Of a stretch of DNA of 64,000 nucleotides, positions 1-10,629 are shown piece after piece (position 1 is the stretch's first letter; every line of letters begins with the position of its first letter). The translations under genes and the position numbers were made by a program. The stretch is from Candidatus Rifleibacteriota bacterium (GTDB lineage: Bacteria; Muiribacteriota; Ozemobacteria; Ozemobacterales; Ozemobacteraceae), in the NCBI GenBank assembly GCA_015233155.1, contig JADFYG010000025.1, positions 17,750 to 81,749 on the forward strand. Direction: 5' to 3'. A model generated the notes under the pieces. That model was not told where the DNA came from. It saw nothing but the letters and a program-made list of their open reading frames with translations, and made no database searches.

Positions 1-2481
1 CAGACCCGTGAGCGGATGAACGGTCAGCGCCTTTGCCATAGCCATCACCAGAGCCGCCGAGACTCCGTGGCCGGAAACATCTCCAACGATGATCGCAGCG
101 CGCCGCTCTCCAATGGCAAGATAATCGAAATAATCTCCACCCAACTCTGTAGCGCTCATCGAAACCCCATCAATACGCCAGCTTCCAGGCGATGGAGGAA
201 TACGAGGAAAAAGGTTCTCCTGAACGATTCGCGCCACTTCAAGATCGCTGAACCCTTCCATCATTTCATTGAATGCGCGAATCAGGTCGCCGAATTCCCC
301 TTGATCACCCTCCGGCAATCTCTCTGCAAATCGACGTTCACTCAGCGCCTCAACGCCATGCTGCAATTTGCTTATGGGCTCCAGAAACGTTCGTGCAAGC
401 AAAATCCCGATGGTCAGACTGATGAGGCTCATTGTCAATCCGGCAAAGCTGAATCGCCAACCAAGGGCCTGCAGCTCCGCGCGAATCATTCGATCGTTTC
501 CGACGGCGATCAGATGATAACCGGTGATATTCTCAGCTCTTACAGCTGTTATCAGACGAACTTCACCATTGTCTCCCTGTGCCCGAATACGAATAGTCGA
601 GCCACCGACGCGAATGCGACTCAGAAAAGGTTTCACCCAGGGTTCGACTCGGGATCGAACAGGCACGCATGATGTCGGAGAATCCGGATTCCATGCCCAT
701 AATTCGGTATCGGTAAGTCCACGCTGACAATTTGCAAGACGACGGTTCAAAAAATCGCGAACAAACTTTTCGCCGGTCCAGACCATGAGAACGAGGAAAT
801 GATTGTAGCGTCTGCTATCTATCATTGGCCATCCGGACACTATAATGTCGACGCCGCTGACCGTAAATCGGGCAACCCGGCACAGCATGCCACTCATACG
901 AGGCAGTAATAAATCAGATCCGGCGCCCGGATCAGCGGTAAACGTGCTGCTGGAGACATTCACGCTGTCACGATGCATTTCTGCGGCTTCCGGGAAATTA
1001 TTCACGGAAGAAGAGCCGACCTGGAGGGTGGAAGATTGAAGCGCCGCCAGGCTCCGCTCTCCGGTATTCATATTTTGCAAAATTTGACGCGCAAGTTTTG
1101 CCCAGAGGTTCAACCATTTGCCGTCCAGCGCTAATTTTGTTCCCCGACGCAGCTCAAGGCGAGGTCGACCGTCCGGATCATATAAAACTTCAAGATCCGC
1201 TGAAAACTTTTTGCTCAATGGTGTGATAAATGCAGCGGCAGAGGCAAATGGCGAGATATCCGGCAGACACAGCGGACTGAATTCCTTTCCAAGCTTTTCC
1301 GCCAAAGCTCCAAAAGACATAGGAAGCATTCGATCGAAACTCTGGAGTGTCTGCCCGACTTCGGAATGCCGGATTCGTTCAAGCACCTGTCGTCGTTCCG
1401 CGACATACGTTCCTGCCGTTGTCGCCATCACGATCAATGGTAAACCGGTAGCAAAAATGAAACCGGCAATAAGTCGCAATCGAATAGAGGGAATTCGACC
1501 GAAATCATGATAAAACGCGGTGCGGGTAAGATACGCGAGTATTACTGACAAGGCAATTGCGGTCAGAAGAACGAATTGTCGTTCCTCTTTCAGCCTTTCG
1601 ACCGGATTGGCGCGAAGCACTGCTGCAAGCAGAAACGATGGTCCGCATCGGCGCCATTTCCAGACGAATCCATTATCATTAATGACTTGTTCGTTGGTTT
1701 GCTCATATCTGAGCCGGCTTTTTTCCAACAGATAACGATTAAGCCCGGGCGGAACAGCTCGGGAAATGATACTGTCGGAACTCTCACATAAGGCCAGTCT
1801 CAATCGCGAATGCCGGGTGACGGCGCGAAGATTCGCCCGATATACCCTGTCGCGAAGCGGGAAGGCTTCCCAGTCCTGGACATGGTTCAGATGGACTATG
1901 AGCATTCCGCCATCGTAAGGTTGGGAAAGATACAAATAACGCTTCATATGGGATGAAGCCACATGATAGATATTCCCGTGAATCTGACTGCCTACGGGAG
2001 TGAAAATACCGAAAAAATTCCTTATCAGGAAACTCTCGCTGTCAAGTGCTTTCGAATCTCCGCGCAGAAAACGTATATAAGCTTCGAAAAATCGTCGTAA
2101 CATTCTGGATGGAACGACATCATCGCAAAGCTCAGAAACAACACCGCCCTTTCCGTCAAGGAAGGTAAAAGAGAAAACCCCGGGAAATCGGTTGCGCAGA
2201 TTGTCTCGAATCTGTCTGAATGACTTTTGCGAATTTTGTCCTGAAAATACCAGCCTCTCGACATTTCTTAACAGTCGGCAAAAAAAACGCTCGGGTTCGA
2301 CATCGGCTGCTAAAGCCGCAAGGGTATCATCCAGGCTCATTTCTATAGTTTGCTGACGTAATTCTGATCGTTCTTCCCAGGTTCCCAGGTAACCGAGTAG
2401 AGCGATCAGAATCGGAACCCCGAATGCAATTAAAGCAAATGACAACCAGTCGCGACCTTTGTCGACCGCTGATTTAATCAT
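1..2481 (-). CDS. Membrane-anchored HAMP domain / SpoIIE-type PP2C serine phosphatase (RsbU-like), partial, runs off the left edge
   Basis: Reverse-strand reading from ATG at 2481 (MIKSAVDKGRDWLSFALIAFGVPILIALLGYLG...) stays open to base 1. C-terminal part reads ILLARTFLEPISKLQHGVEALSERRFAERLPEGDQGEFGDLIRAFNEMMEGFSDLEVARIVQENLFPRIPPSPGSWRIDGVSMSATELGGDYFDYLAIGERRAALIVGDVSGHGVSAALVMAMAKAL: HAMP followed by PP2C/SpoIIE motifs (GGDYFD, GDVSGHG). Missing from the ORF track because no stop lies in the window. Confidence 0.88.
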   Translation of the reverse strand, partial: MIKSAVDKGRDWLSFALIAFGVPILIALLGYLGTWEERSELRQQTIEMSLDDTLAALAADVEPERFFCRLLRNVERLVFSGQNSQKSFRQIRDNLRNRFPGVFSFTFLDGKGGVVSELCDDVVPSRMLRRFFEAYIRFLRGDSKALDSESFLIRNFFGIFTPVGSQIHGNIYHVASSHMKRYLYLSQPYDGGMLIVHLNHVQDWEAFPLRDRVYRANLRAVTRHSRLRLALCESSDSIISRAVPPGLNRYLLEKSRLRYEQTNEQVINDNGFVWKWRRCGPSFLLAAVLRANPVERLKEERQFVLLTAIALSVILAYLTRTAFYHDFGRIPSIRLRLIAGFIFATGLPLIVMATTAGTYVAERRQVLERIRHSEVGQTLQSFDRMLPMSFGALAEKLGKEFSPLCLPDISPFASAAAFITPLSKKFSADLEVLYDPDGRPRLELRRGTKLALDGKWLNLWAKLARQILQNMNTGERSLAALQSSTLQVGSSSVNNFPEAAEMHRDSVNVSSSTFTADPGAGSDLLLPRMSGMLCRVARFTVSGVDIIVSGWPMIDSRRYNHFLVLMVWTGEKFVRDFLNRRLANCQRGLTDTELWAWNPDSPTSCVPVRSRVEPWVKPFLSRIRVGGSTIRIRAQGDNGEVRLITAVRAENITGYHLIAVGNDRMIRAELQALGWRFSFAGLTMSLISLTIGILLARTFLEPISKLQHGVEALSERRFAERLPEGDQGEFGDLIRAFNEMMEGFSDLEVARIVQENLFPRIPPSPGSWRIDGVSMSATELGGDYFDYLAIGERRAAIIVGDVSGHGVSAALVMAMAKALTVHPLTGL

Positions 2482-2557
2482 TATCGCCTCGTCGCCTGTC
2501 GCTACAGATGCTTAGTTGGGGCTTGTTAAGAAACAGTCAAACCATGCTCAATCGCAA

Positions 2558-4237
2558 TCAGAACCCGGGGGCGCGCCAGATCGGAAGGCCATCGAACAAT
2601 GTAAGGAGTACCTTCGCAGTATGGATTTCGAGCGGATGCATTTCGAAAAGATTCCGGTCGAGGAGTATGAGATCGGCTCGTTTTCCCGACTCGACTGAAC
2701 CGGTTTGCGAGTCGCGAAAATCGGCGAAAGCGGCACCACGCGTGTGTGCATCGATCATCTGTGCGAGAGTGACGCATTCGTTCGGGACATATGTTTCATC
2801 GATTCCGCGCCCGATGCCACGTCGTGTCACACCCGTGCGAATCGTATCGAGCGGGTTGAAAGTGATTACATCGCCTCCGAAGGGCCAGTCACTGGAACAC
2901 GCCACGGAAGCGCCTGACTGGAGGAAGCTGCGCATCGGATATAATGCGTGGGCTCGCTCTGGACCAAGGGGTCCGAGCACACTTTTAGTAAAGTTGCCAT
3001 CCATATAAAACCAGGATGGCTGGATATTCGCAACTACGCCAAGTCGGGCGAATCGCGGCAGATCATCACGGGAAACCATGTCCGCATGAGCTATCTGGTG
3101 GCTCGAATCACGAGGTCCGTTTTCGGAGCGGGCTTGTTCGAGACCGTCCAGTGCAAGTTTTACGGCCGCATCTCCTACCGCGTGAATATGCGCCTGCAAT
3201 CCGACGCGATCAAGCGCGGACACGACACGACGGAAGTTCACGGCATCCCAGATAGGTTCTCCGAAATTGCGTGGTTCGCCCTCATATGCTTGCCTGACCC
3301 AGGCGGTTTTCCCCTCGATAACGCCATCAAGGAAGAGTTTTCCGGTGTGGATGCGTAACAGTGAACGATCGTAACGTGCGCGAACGTCAAGCAGATCGAT
3401 AATCTGCTCAGGACCTCTATCCGGGTCGCAGAAGAGCGATGCGCAAACGCGGGCGGTCAATTTTCCGCGTTCCCAGAGGGTAGACCAGGCCTTCAAAAAT
3501 GGCGGCTTGCCCATCGCTTCATGAAATGCCGTGATGCCGAACGAGGCGGCCTTTTCGAGAAACAGCCGAGCGCCTTCGAGCTGCTCAGCGGGACCCGGCT
3601 TGGCCATGAGCCCTGACACAAGCCCCATGGCCGACCATTCACGCAGGGTTCCGGATGGCTCGCCCGTCGTCGCGTCGCGTTCTATAAGGCCGCCCGTCGG
3701 ATTTGGAGTGTCGCGGGTAATACCGGCTATCATCAGCGCTTTTGAGTTCACCCATGCAGAGTGACCATCAATGGCCTTTATAAATACCGGACGATCAGGA
3801 ACTACGGCGTCAAGCAGCTGTTTCGTCGGTCCCGAGGGCGGAAATGCGTTGTACAGCCAGCCACTACCCCGTATAAATGGCTTGTCGGAATGTTTCACGG
3901 CATACTCGCGAACATTTTCCAGATATGCGTCGACACCCTGAACTCCCTGGAGGGCGCATTCGAGCATGTCCAATGCTCCGATGAGAGGATGCAGGTGAGC
4001 ATCATGAAAGCCTGGCAGCAGAAGTTTTCCATGCATATCGATGGTTTCGGTGCGCAAGCCGACGAATGGCTTGAGATCTGTTTCAGGCCCGACGAAAACA
4101 ATTCGTCCCCCGGAAACAGCAACCGCCAGCGGCCGGGGACTTCCCCATCCCGGACTGTAAACGAAGCCGCCCCGGAATACGATGTCGGCCGGTTCAGATG
4201 TGAGTATGGCGTTCATGCGGTTTTGCTTCTGTGTCAT
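2558..4237 (-). CDS. YtcJ-like metal-dependent amidohydrolase
   Basis: 559 aa; GFHDAHLHP (HxH), DGHSAWVNSKAL, HIHAVGDAA, SSDWPF motifs typical of YtcJ/amidohydrolase-3 proteins. Confidence 0.88.
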   Translation of the reverse strand: MTQKQNRMNAILTSEPADIVFRGGFVYSPGWGSPRPLAVAVSGGRIVFVGPETDLKPFVGLRTETIDMHGKLLLPGFHDAHLHPLIGALDMLECALQGVQGVDAYLENVREYAVKHSDKPFIRGSGWLYNAFPPSGPTKQLLDAVVPDRPVFIKAIDGHSAWVNSKALMIAGITRDTPNPTGGLIERDATTGEPSGTLREWSAMGLVSGLMAKPGPAEQLEGARLFLEKAASFGITAFHEAMGKPPFLKAWSTLWERGKLTARVCASLFCDPDRGPEQIIDLLDVRARYDRSLLRIHTGKLFLDGVIEGKTAWVRQAYEGEPRNFGEPIWDAVNFRRVVSALDRVGLQAHIHAVGDAAVKLALDGLEQARSENGPRDSSHQIAHADMVSRDDLPRFARLGVVANIQPSWFYMDGNFTKSVLGPLGPERAHALYPMRSFLQSGASVACSSDWPFGGDVITFNPLDTIRTGVTRRGIGRGIDETYVPNECVTLAQMIDAHTRGAAFADFRDSQTGSVESGKRADLILLDRNLFEMHPLEIHTAKVLLTLFDGLPIWRAPGF

Positions 4238-4293
4238 GACGGCATTAGTATATCATGGATGAGCAACTTTCAAAATTACTGTAACATGTTGAT

Positions 4294-6351
4294 ATGGAAC
4301 GACAGAAGGAGAATCCTATGAACGCCCCGATTCATCCCGTGATTAAGCACCCGCTTCTTAACTCCCCGCTTACTGCGCGCCTGAAAAAAAACAAAATAGT
4401 TACCGCGGAAGAAGCAGTCCGTGTCATTCGCGACGGAGACACTATTGCAACGGGCGGTTTCGTCGGGATCGGTTTTCCGGAAGGTATTGCCGTAACAATC
4501 GAAAAGACATTTCTGGAACATGGGCGCCCATGCAACTTGACGCTCGTGTATGCGGCCGGTCAAGGTGACGGCGGAGATCGCGGCCTCAACCACCTGGGGC
4601 ATGAAGGTCTGGTGAAAAAGGTGATCGGTGGCCATTGGGGATTGGTTCCGAAATTGCAGAAGATGGCAATCGAGAACAAGATTGCCGCATATAACCTGCC
4701 GCAGGGTGTGATTTCCCACCTGTATCGAGATATTGCCGCGAAAAAGCCGCGCACGATCACTGGCGTTGGTATCGGAACCTTCGTCGATCCGCGTTTTGGC
4801 GGCGGAAAAATTAATGCGAAAACAACTGAAGACCTCGTAGAGTTGATTTCTTTCGACGGACAGGAATATCTGGCCTATCGCACATTTCCCATCAATGTTG
4901 CAATTTTGCGCGGCACCACGGCGGACACAGAGGGCAACATAAGCATGGAAAAGGAGGCTCTTACACTCGAAGCGCTTTCCATAGCAATGGCAGCCCGGAA
5001 TTCAGGTGGTTTTGTAATAGTGCAGGTCGAGCGCATCGCCGAGCGGGGAACCCTGCATCCGCGTCAGGTGAAGATTCCCGGCATTTTTGTCGACTGCGTT
5101 GTGGTCGGGAAACCCGAGCAGCATTGGCAGACATTTGCGAGCGTGTATAATCCCGCATACAGCGGCGAACTTCGGGCGCCCATGCAATCTATTGAACCCA
5201 TGGAAATGAGCGAGCGAAAAATCATCGCTCGTCGGGCCGCATTCGAACTCGCCGTCAACAGTGTTGTCAATCTCGGAATAGGCATGCCTGAAGGCGTTGC
5301 AAGCATCGCCAACGAAGAAAAAATGATCGACTTGATTACTCTTACCACGGAACCAGGTGTCATTGGGGGTATTCCGGCGGGCGGCCTCAACTTCGGCGCA
5401 GGTGTCAACGTTGATGCAGTAATCGACCAGCCATACCAGTTCGATTTCTACGACGGAGGCGGCCTGGATACCGCCTTTCTCGGTCTGGCCCAGACCGACG
5501 TCGAGGGCAACCTCAATGTCAGCAAATTCGGTCCGAAACTTGCCGGTGCGGGTGGCTTCATCAACATAAGTCAGAATGCGAAAAAAGTCGTATTTGTCGG
5601 AACCTTTACGGCAAGCGGTCTTGAAGTCGCAACGGAAAACGGGCATCTGAAGATCGTCAAAGAGGGGCGCGTCAGGAAGTTCATCAGGAAGGTTGAGCAT
5701 GTCACGTTCAGCGGCTCAGTTGCACGTACGCGGCGACAGCAGGTCTTTTATGTCACAGAACGAGCGGTGTTTCGGCTCGCGGATGACGGAATGGAGCTGA
5801 TCGAAATAGCGCCAGGCATAGATCTCGAACGCGACATTCTCGCCCAGATGGAGTTCAAACCGATCATTCGCGGCACTCCACGACTCATGGATGCCCGCAT
5901 TTTCAATGATGAACCAATGGGACTGAAAGAAGAACTCCTCTCTTTACCTCTGTCGGAACGCCTTGTATATAACACTGCGGACGAAATTTTCTTCGTTAAC
6001 TTCGAGGGTTACTCCGTCAAAACCTCTGCCCAGATTCGCGATATAGAAGAACGGGTCATAGCGATTCTTTCCCAGCTTCAGAAACGGGTGAGTGCCATCG
6101 TAAATTACGACAATTTCATGATACTGCCCGATGTGGTTGACGAGTATTCCGCTATGGTCCGACGACTGTGCGACAAATATTATTCAGATGTCACACGCTA
6201 CACTACGAGCACGTTCTTGCGCATGAAACTCGGAGATGCTCTTTCCAGGAGAGGAGTCGCTCCGCATATCTATGCTTCGCGTGAGGAGGCGGGTTCGGTA
6301 CTGGCCGATCTCAGAAAGCCTGACTCTGTCAGAAAGCCAAACCAGGGCTGA
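4294..6351 (+). CDS. Acyl-CoA:acetate/3-ketoacid (propionate-type) CoA-transferase with C-terminal extension
   Basis: 685 aa; [78 protein letters not shown]. Start could also be the internal ATG at 4318. Confidence 0.9.
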   Translation: MERQKENPMNAPIHPVIKHPLLNSPLTARLKKNKIVTAEEAVRVIRDGDTIATGGFVGIGFPEGIAVTIEKTFLEHGRPCNLTLVYAAGQGDGGDRGLNHLGHEGLVKKVIGGHWGLVPKLQKMAIENKIAAYNLPQGVISHLYRDIAAKKPRTITGVGIGTFVDPRFGGGKINAKTTEDLVELISFDGQEYLAYRTFPINVAILRGTTADTEGNISMEKEALTLEALSIAMAARNSGGFVIVQVERIAERGTLHPRQVKIPGIFVDCVVVGKPEQHWQTFASVYNPAYSGELRAPMQSIEPMEMSERKIIARRAAFELAVNSVVNLGIGMPEGVASIANEEKMIDLITLTTEPGVIGGIPAGGLNFGAGVNVDAVIDQPYQFDFYDGGGLDTAFLGLAQTDVEGNLNVSKFGPKLAGAGGFINISQNAKKVVFVGTFTASGLEVATENGHLKIVKEGRVRKFIRKVEHVTFSGSVARTRRQQVFYVTERAVFRLADDGMELIEIAPGIDLERDILAQMEFKPIIRGTPRLMDARIFNDEPMGLKEELLSLPLSERLVYNTADEIFFVNFEGYSVKTSAQIRDIEERVIAILSQLQKRVSAIVNYDNFMILPDVVDEYSAMVRRLCDKYYSDVTRYTTSTFLRMKLGDALSRRGVAPHIYASREEAGSVLADLRKPDSVRKPNQG

Positions 6352-6389
6352 AACCATCAAAACACTGGTTTCATCTCACAAGCGAATAT

Positions 6390-7127
6390 TTACGGCTTTT
6401 GTCCGGTGAAATAAAGGGCATGGGAATCAGGCTTCAGCGCACTTTTGTCAGTATCAGCAAACAAAGTGATGTTTTGAAAACCGGAACTTTCCAAACCTGT
6501 TTTCAGTTCCTGCATGGTCAGCGGATAAAGAAAAACTCTGTTGGTCTGGCTTTCTCCTGACGCAAATTCAGTCAGGACAGTCTCAAAGATCAATCGGGAT
6601 TCCTGTTCGGGATAGATGTAACGTCTTTCAAACCTGATTCCGTTCTGCTCGATGACAGGCAGACCTGGAAGCCTGTCGCGGAGAATTCTATCGTAATGGA
6701 TAATCTGACCGAAGAAGATTCCGTCAGGTTGCAGTATAGAAAATACCTGGCTGGCCATTGCTCTCACCGAGGCCGGATCCGGAAGATGGGCCATTGTATT
6801 CCCGAGACAGACTACCGCTTCGAACTCGGCGGGTGAAAACAGGTTTTTCAACTGTAGCATGTTTCCCGCCTGAAATGAAACTCGGGTATTTTGATATTTC
6901 CGCGCCAGACGGACCATCGCAGCATCAAGGTCGATACCGGTGACTGAATGTCCCATCCGGCCCAGGGCATTGGCTAGTACGCCCGTAGCACAGCCTATGT
7001 CAAGGACTTTTCCACCAGCGGCCGGCAGATATCCGTGAATAAACGGAGCCAGATCTTCATCGAGAGGAAATATCCGGTTATACATTGCCGCGATATTTGA
7101 ATAAAAAGCCACGACAGCCTCCTTCAC
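6390..7127 (-). CDS. Class I SAM-dependent methyltransferase
   Basis: VLDIGCATGVLANALGRMGHSVTGIDLDAAMVRLAR motif I/II. Confidence 0.85.
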   Translation of the reverse strand: MKEAVVAFYSNIAAMYNRIFPLDEDLAPFIHGYLPAAGGKVLDIGCATGVLANALGRMGHSVTGIDLDAAMVRLARKYQNTRVSFQAGNMLQLKNLFSPAEFEAVVCLGNTMAHLPDPASVRAMASQVFSILQPDGIFFGQIIHYDRILRDRLPGLPVIEQNGIRFERRYIYPEQESRLIFETVLTEFASGESQTNRVFLYPLTMQELKTGLESSGFQNITLFADTDKSALKPDSHALYFTGQKP

Positions 7128-7188
7128 GAAGATGGTTTTCCATAATAATCCAATCAGGGCGTGGGAACAATCCCATTTTCATCAGCCC

Positions 7189-7343
7189 CAGGGTCATTTA
7201 ATTCTCGACAGGTAGAGCAGCGACCGCCGGGCGCGCCGCATTTTTTGCCACGAGCTTTCTCGGCGGGCCCGGCGGTCCCGCCCTACCATTCGTTGAAATC
7301 AGTCTATTCAAGCCATTCTACGGTCGAGAATTAAATGACCCTG
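7189..7343. repeat. ~155-bp intergenic element bounded by perfect 21-bp inverted repeats with a second nested GC-rich inverted repeat
   Basis: CAGGGTCATTTAATTCTCGAC (7189-7209) and GTCGAGAATTAAATGACCCTG (7323-7343); inner GACCGCCGGG (7222-7231) / CCCGGCGGTC (7268-7277). Confidence 0.8.
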
Positions 7344-7449
7344 CATCGTTCCCGGGAATCAGCTGAGTCAGGTTATAACGGGTTGATTCAAAGATAGATT
7401 CGCTGTATTATTTCGGCGGTAATTTCATTTTCTGACGGAGGAGTCAAAG

Positions 7450-7731
7450 ATGTTCAAGTCCAACGAGTATTTTGATGGAAAAGTAAAATCCATAGCCTTC
7501 ACTACCGATGAAGGACCGGCGACCATTGGCGTAATGGCACCGGGCGAGTATGAATTCGGAACATCAAAACTTGAAATAATGACTGTAATCAGTGGCAAGC
7601 TAACGGTAAAACTTCCAGATTCCAAGGAGTGGAAAGAGTTCCGGAAAAACGACAGTTTCACCGTTCAGGCCGGGAAAAAATTCAATCTGAAAGTGGAGGG
7701 TGATACCTCCTATCTCTGTTTGTACAAATGA
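7450..7731 (+). CDS. ppnP: Pyrimidine/purine nucleoside phosphorylase PpnP (DUF1255, cupin)
   Basis: 93 aa; [56 protein letters not shown], highly characteristic. Confidence 0.95.
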   Translation: MFKSNEYFDGKVKSIAFTTDEGPATIGVMAPGEYEFGTSKLEIMTVISGKLTVKLPDSKEWKEFRKNDSFTVQAGKKFNLKVEGDTSYLCLYK

Positions 7732-7745
7732 GCTGAGTCTTCAAC

Positions 7746-10295
7746 ATGAACGCACGACACAATAAGCTGCGACAACAATCAATTCTTGTTCTTGTTCTTT
7801 TTTCATTCCTTTTTTCCATCTTCAGTCCGGCTTTTGCCGGAAACCAATCACCCCTTACTACCATTGAAGCAAGCTATCAGCGGGCTTATCAGGCCTATTT
7901 GTCGAGCGTGGTCTCAGGTGCTTCCAGCGACGAAATACAAAAAAACCTTGATGCATACCTTAAGGTTTATGGTGAGTATCTAAAAACTCAGAGCCCTAAG
8001 GGGCCTGTTCAAAATCCGGTTACATCGAGTTATTCAACCGGCTCGGGCGCTGCTTTAAAAACAGCTGATCAGCAGGCATTATCGGCCACTTCCATCGCCA
8101 CGGGGCCACAATCGCTGATAAAAACCACACAGAGCTGGCTTGGGAAGATTTTTACAAAGGCCAAACAAATCCTCTTTGGCGGCGAAAAAAATGCAATGCC
8201 GCTACCGGAAAAAATCCTCTGGAATATTGGCAAGGCACTTGTTCCTGCTTTCGGAGTGATGTTCAGCGCGGCACTGCTTGTTTCGGTATCCCCGCTGCTG
8301 ATGATTTTCGGTGGAATCGCTGTTGGAGCAAGCCTCGGGGGACTGCTTACATATTCATATGAAAAAAGGATGAATTCCAAATATCGCGAAACCCCCAAGG
8401 AAAACGGTAAAATCTGGAGGGATGTCGCCGTCCAAGCCGCTGTTGATGCAGTCATAGCACCTTTTAATCTTGCCACGGTCGGATTGTTCGGAATGATAGG
8501 GCCCACCGTTGGCGCTGCCATTGGGCGGGTCGCTTTGACTCAGGCCGGACTGACCTTTGCCGGGAGCGCCGTTTCTTCCGGAGTGGGCGGACTGGTTAAA
8601 CACGCTTTTGCCACCAATTATTTCCATTACCCGGAAAAGATTGCCTCCGATGAAAAAAAGATCGATGATATGCTCGATGCACATATTGCCGCTGGAACCA
8701 CCCTTTCTGACGCAGAACTGAAAGAGCTTGATCGACTCAGGGCTGACATCGATTCCATGAAAAGTGAAGATTATACACCGGCCGATCTTGGGAAAGATTT
8801 GAAACGTGCGGCTGTTTCTGCGGTCATAAGCGGTTTTGCCGGATCAGTTTTCGCCGACAAGGCTTACACTGCTGATTCAGGCCGATGGGCCGACCGGATT
8901 GCATTAAAAGTTTTTGGAACCGCAGCCCACGGGAAACAGATTTCCGCTCTGGTTTCAACCGTTCCGGTGAATTTCGTGAGCGGAGTCTCCGGAGCCGCTC
9001 TTGAAAAACATTTTATCAGCCAGGACATCCTGAATCTTCAGAGTCAGCAGAGCCAATACCAGGCCGGTACCATCGGACATCAATATTATGATGGACTCAT
9101 CAGGCAAATGGAAGCAAAGCGCGACTCCATTAATCTGACGAACGCCGGTGTTGATTCCATGGTGAACAATTTTGCAATTCGCGCCGCCCAGATTACTGTA
9201 CAGGGTCTGAAATACAATCTGGTCGACGCCCCACAAGCAAAAAAACAAATCCTTGATGATAAATATCGATCCCAGAATCCTGAATGGCAAAAGGCTTCGG
9301 GGCTTTATGACAAGTATCAGAATGTCATGAAAGGGATTCCTAATCCCGTTAAATTCAAGAGTCCCGTTGCATACGCCAAAGCCCAGGCCGATTATGTAAA
9401 AAATCTCGAATCTGCCAGACGTGAATGGCTGGGACAATGCCTGAATGCGCAAAATGTGGAAAATCAGCCCAACAATCAGTTGTTGAAGCAGCAAATCGAA
9501 ACCCAGTATGATCATGATCTGAAAATGAACCAGATACTCGAACTGGGCCGCTTAAAGGGGGGCATGGCCCACATCGATGCCATGAAAACCATCATCAAGG
9601 ACCAAAATCCAAAACTTCAGATGAATGATCAGGATTTGACCAAATTAGCTTGTCAGGCCATTGCCAAATCTTATTCTGACAAATTCACTTCCTGCACTAC
9701 GAAAGTTCAGGAAATTGAAGGCACAATAAAAAAATATGATGATTACAAGGCCGGACGCCTTACCCTCAGTGACGCTGAAGCCAGAAGTCTGGAAGCTCAG
9801 CGTGATCTCATAAGTCCTTCTCAATACAAAGCGGCCCTTGTAGAAAAACAGGTGTATGAACTGAAATCCAGCAATGTTCGTTGGGATGATGTTGAAAAAA
9901 GAATGCCGGAAATTCTTGCCCAATCCGAAAGGATGACACTTGATAAATACGGCGGCAACTGGGGAAAAGTTCTTATTGCTGAAATGTATGCCAATGGACT
10001 CGCTCAGTATAAATATAATCCTGATGGATCTGTCCATTTTAAGGATGAAATGAAAAATATCGCAGCGAAAGTGCCGGGTATGATTGAATCCGGAGTGGTA
10101 AATGACTACAAGACACGGGTTAACAATGCCATAATTTCATCCATAATCCCTGCAAACTCTGCTCAGCAAAATGTGTTTGAAAGAAATATGCAGAGTGTTG
10201 CCAAAACCGCGATCACAGAGGGAACTGGTGGGATCATCGATTCAGTTTACGGCGCCTCCAAGGACAAGATCATTGGAGGATTCTCCGGACATTAG
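7746..10295 (+). CDS. Large exported protein of unknown function with Gly/Ala-rich hydrophobic segments and a long helical C-terminal half
   Basis: 849 aa; N-terminal signal (ILVLVLFSFLFSIFSPAFAG), hydrophobic stretches around residues 165-275, no family recognised. Confidence 0.75.
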   Translation: MNARHNKLRQQSILVLVLFSFLFSIFSPAFAGNQSPLTTIEASYQRAYQAYLSSVVSGASSDEIQKNLDAYLKVYGEYLKTQSPKGPVQNPVTSSYSTGSGAALKTADQQALSATSIATGPQSLIKTTQSWLGKIFTKAKQILFGGEKNAMPLPEKILWNIGKALVPAFGVMFSAALLVSVSPLLMIFGGIAVGASLGGLLTYSYEKRMNSKYRETPKENGKIWRDVAVQAAVDAVIAPFNLATVGLFGMIGPTVGAAIGRVALTQAGLTFAGSAVSSGVGGLVKHAFATNYFHYPEKIASDEKKIDDMLDAHIAAGTTLSDAELKELDRLRADIDSMKSEDYTPADLGKDLKRAAVSAVISGFAGSVFADKAYTADSGRWADRIALKVFGTAAHGKQISALVSTVPVNFVSGVSGAALEKHFISQDILNLQSQQSQYQAGTIGHQYYDGLIRQMEAKRDSINLTNAGVDSMVNNFAIRAAQITVQGLKYNLVDAPQAKKQILDDKYRSQNPEWQKASGLYDKYQNVMKGIPNPVKFKSPVAYAKAQADYVKNLESARREWLGQCLNAQNVENQPNNQLLKQQIETQYDHDLKMNQILELGRLKGGMAHIDAMKTIIKDQNPKLQMNDQDLTKLACQAIAKSYSDKFTSCTTKVQEIEGTIKKYDDYKAGRLTLSDAEARSLEAQRDLISPSQYKAALVEKQVYELKSSNVRWDDVEKRMPEILAQSERMTLDKYGGNWGKVLIAEMYANGLAQYKYNPDGSVHFKDEMKNIAAKVPGMIESGVVNDYKTRVNNAIISSIIPANSAQQNVFERNMQSVAKTAITEGTGGIIDSVYGASKDKIIGGFSGH

Positions 10296-10308
10296 GGGAT
10301 GATCATAG

Positions 10309-10578
10309 ATGCGCCTGGGAATATTTTTGTGCCTGGCCGGCGGTTTCACACTCATATTTCTGAACCCCGAGGATTTCCTGGCACTGACTTTTCGTGCCCT
10401 GATCTTTGTTTTTCCCGCCCTCTTTTGCATATATAATGCCGTGGCTGACAAGGACTACTTTTTTGAATCAGACAGTGCGCTGCCTTTTGTCTTTCTTTTT
10501 GGTCGCGACGGGGCGCGAGTCTATTATATTTGTTTTGGCATCTTAATCCTTTATTTGGCCTTCACTTATTTCAGATGA
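10309..10578 (+). CDS. Small hydrophobic (membrane) protein
   Basis: 89 aa, almost entirely hydrophobic, begins 14 nt after the preceding stop on the same strand. Confidence 0.6.
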   Translation: MRLGIFLCLAGGFTLIFLNPEDFLALTFRALIFVFPALFCIYNAVADKDYFFESDSALPFVFLFGRDGARVYYICFGILILYLAFTYFR

Positions 10579-10629
10579 TGGGGGCTGCGATGGTTTTCAT
10601 CACCAACTCAATTGTCGTTTTTCCGGATA

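Noticed and set aside
16-672. Plus-strand 218-aa ORF at the left edge
   Set aside because: Antisense to the open minus-strand HAMP/PP2C reading frame, which shows clear domain motifs.
5002-5700. 232-aa minus-strand ORF inside the CoA-transferase gene
   Set aside because: Antisense shadow of a strongly coding plus-strand frame; no recognisable motifs.
6349-6373. TGAAACCA/TGGTTTCA hairpin between convergent genes as terminator
   Set aside because: Only an 8-bp stem with a 9-nt loop and no clear T-tract; too weak to call.
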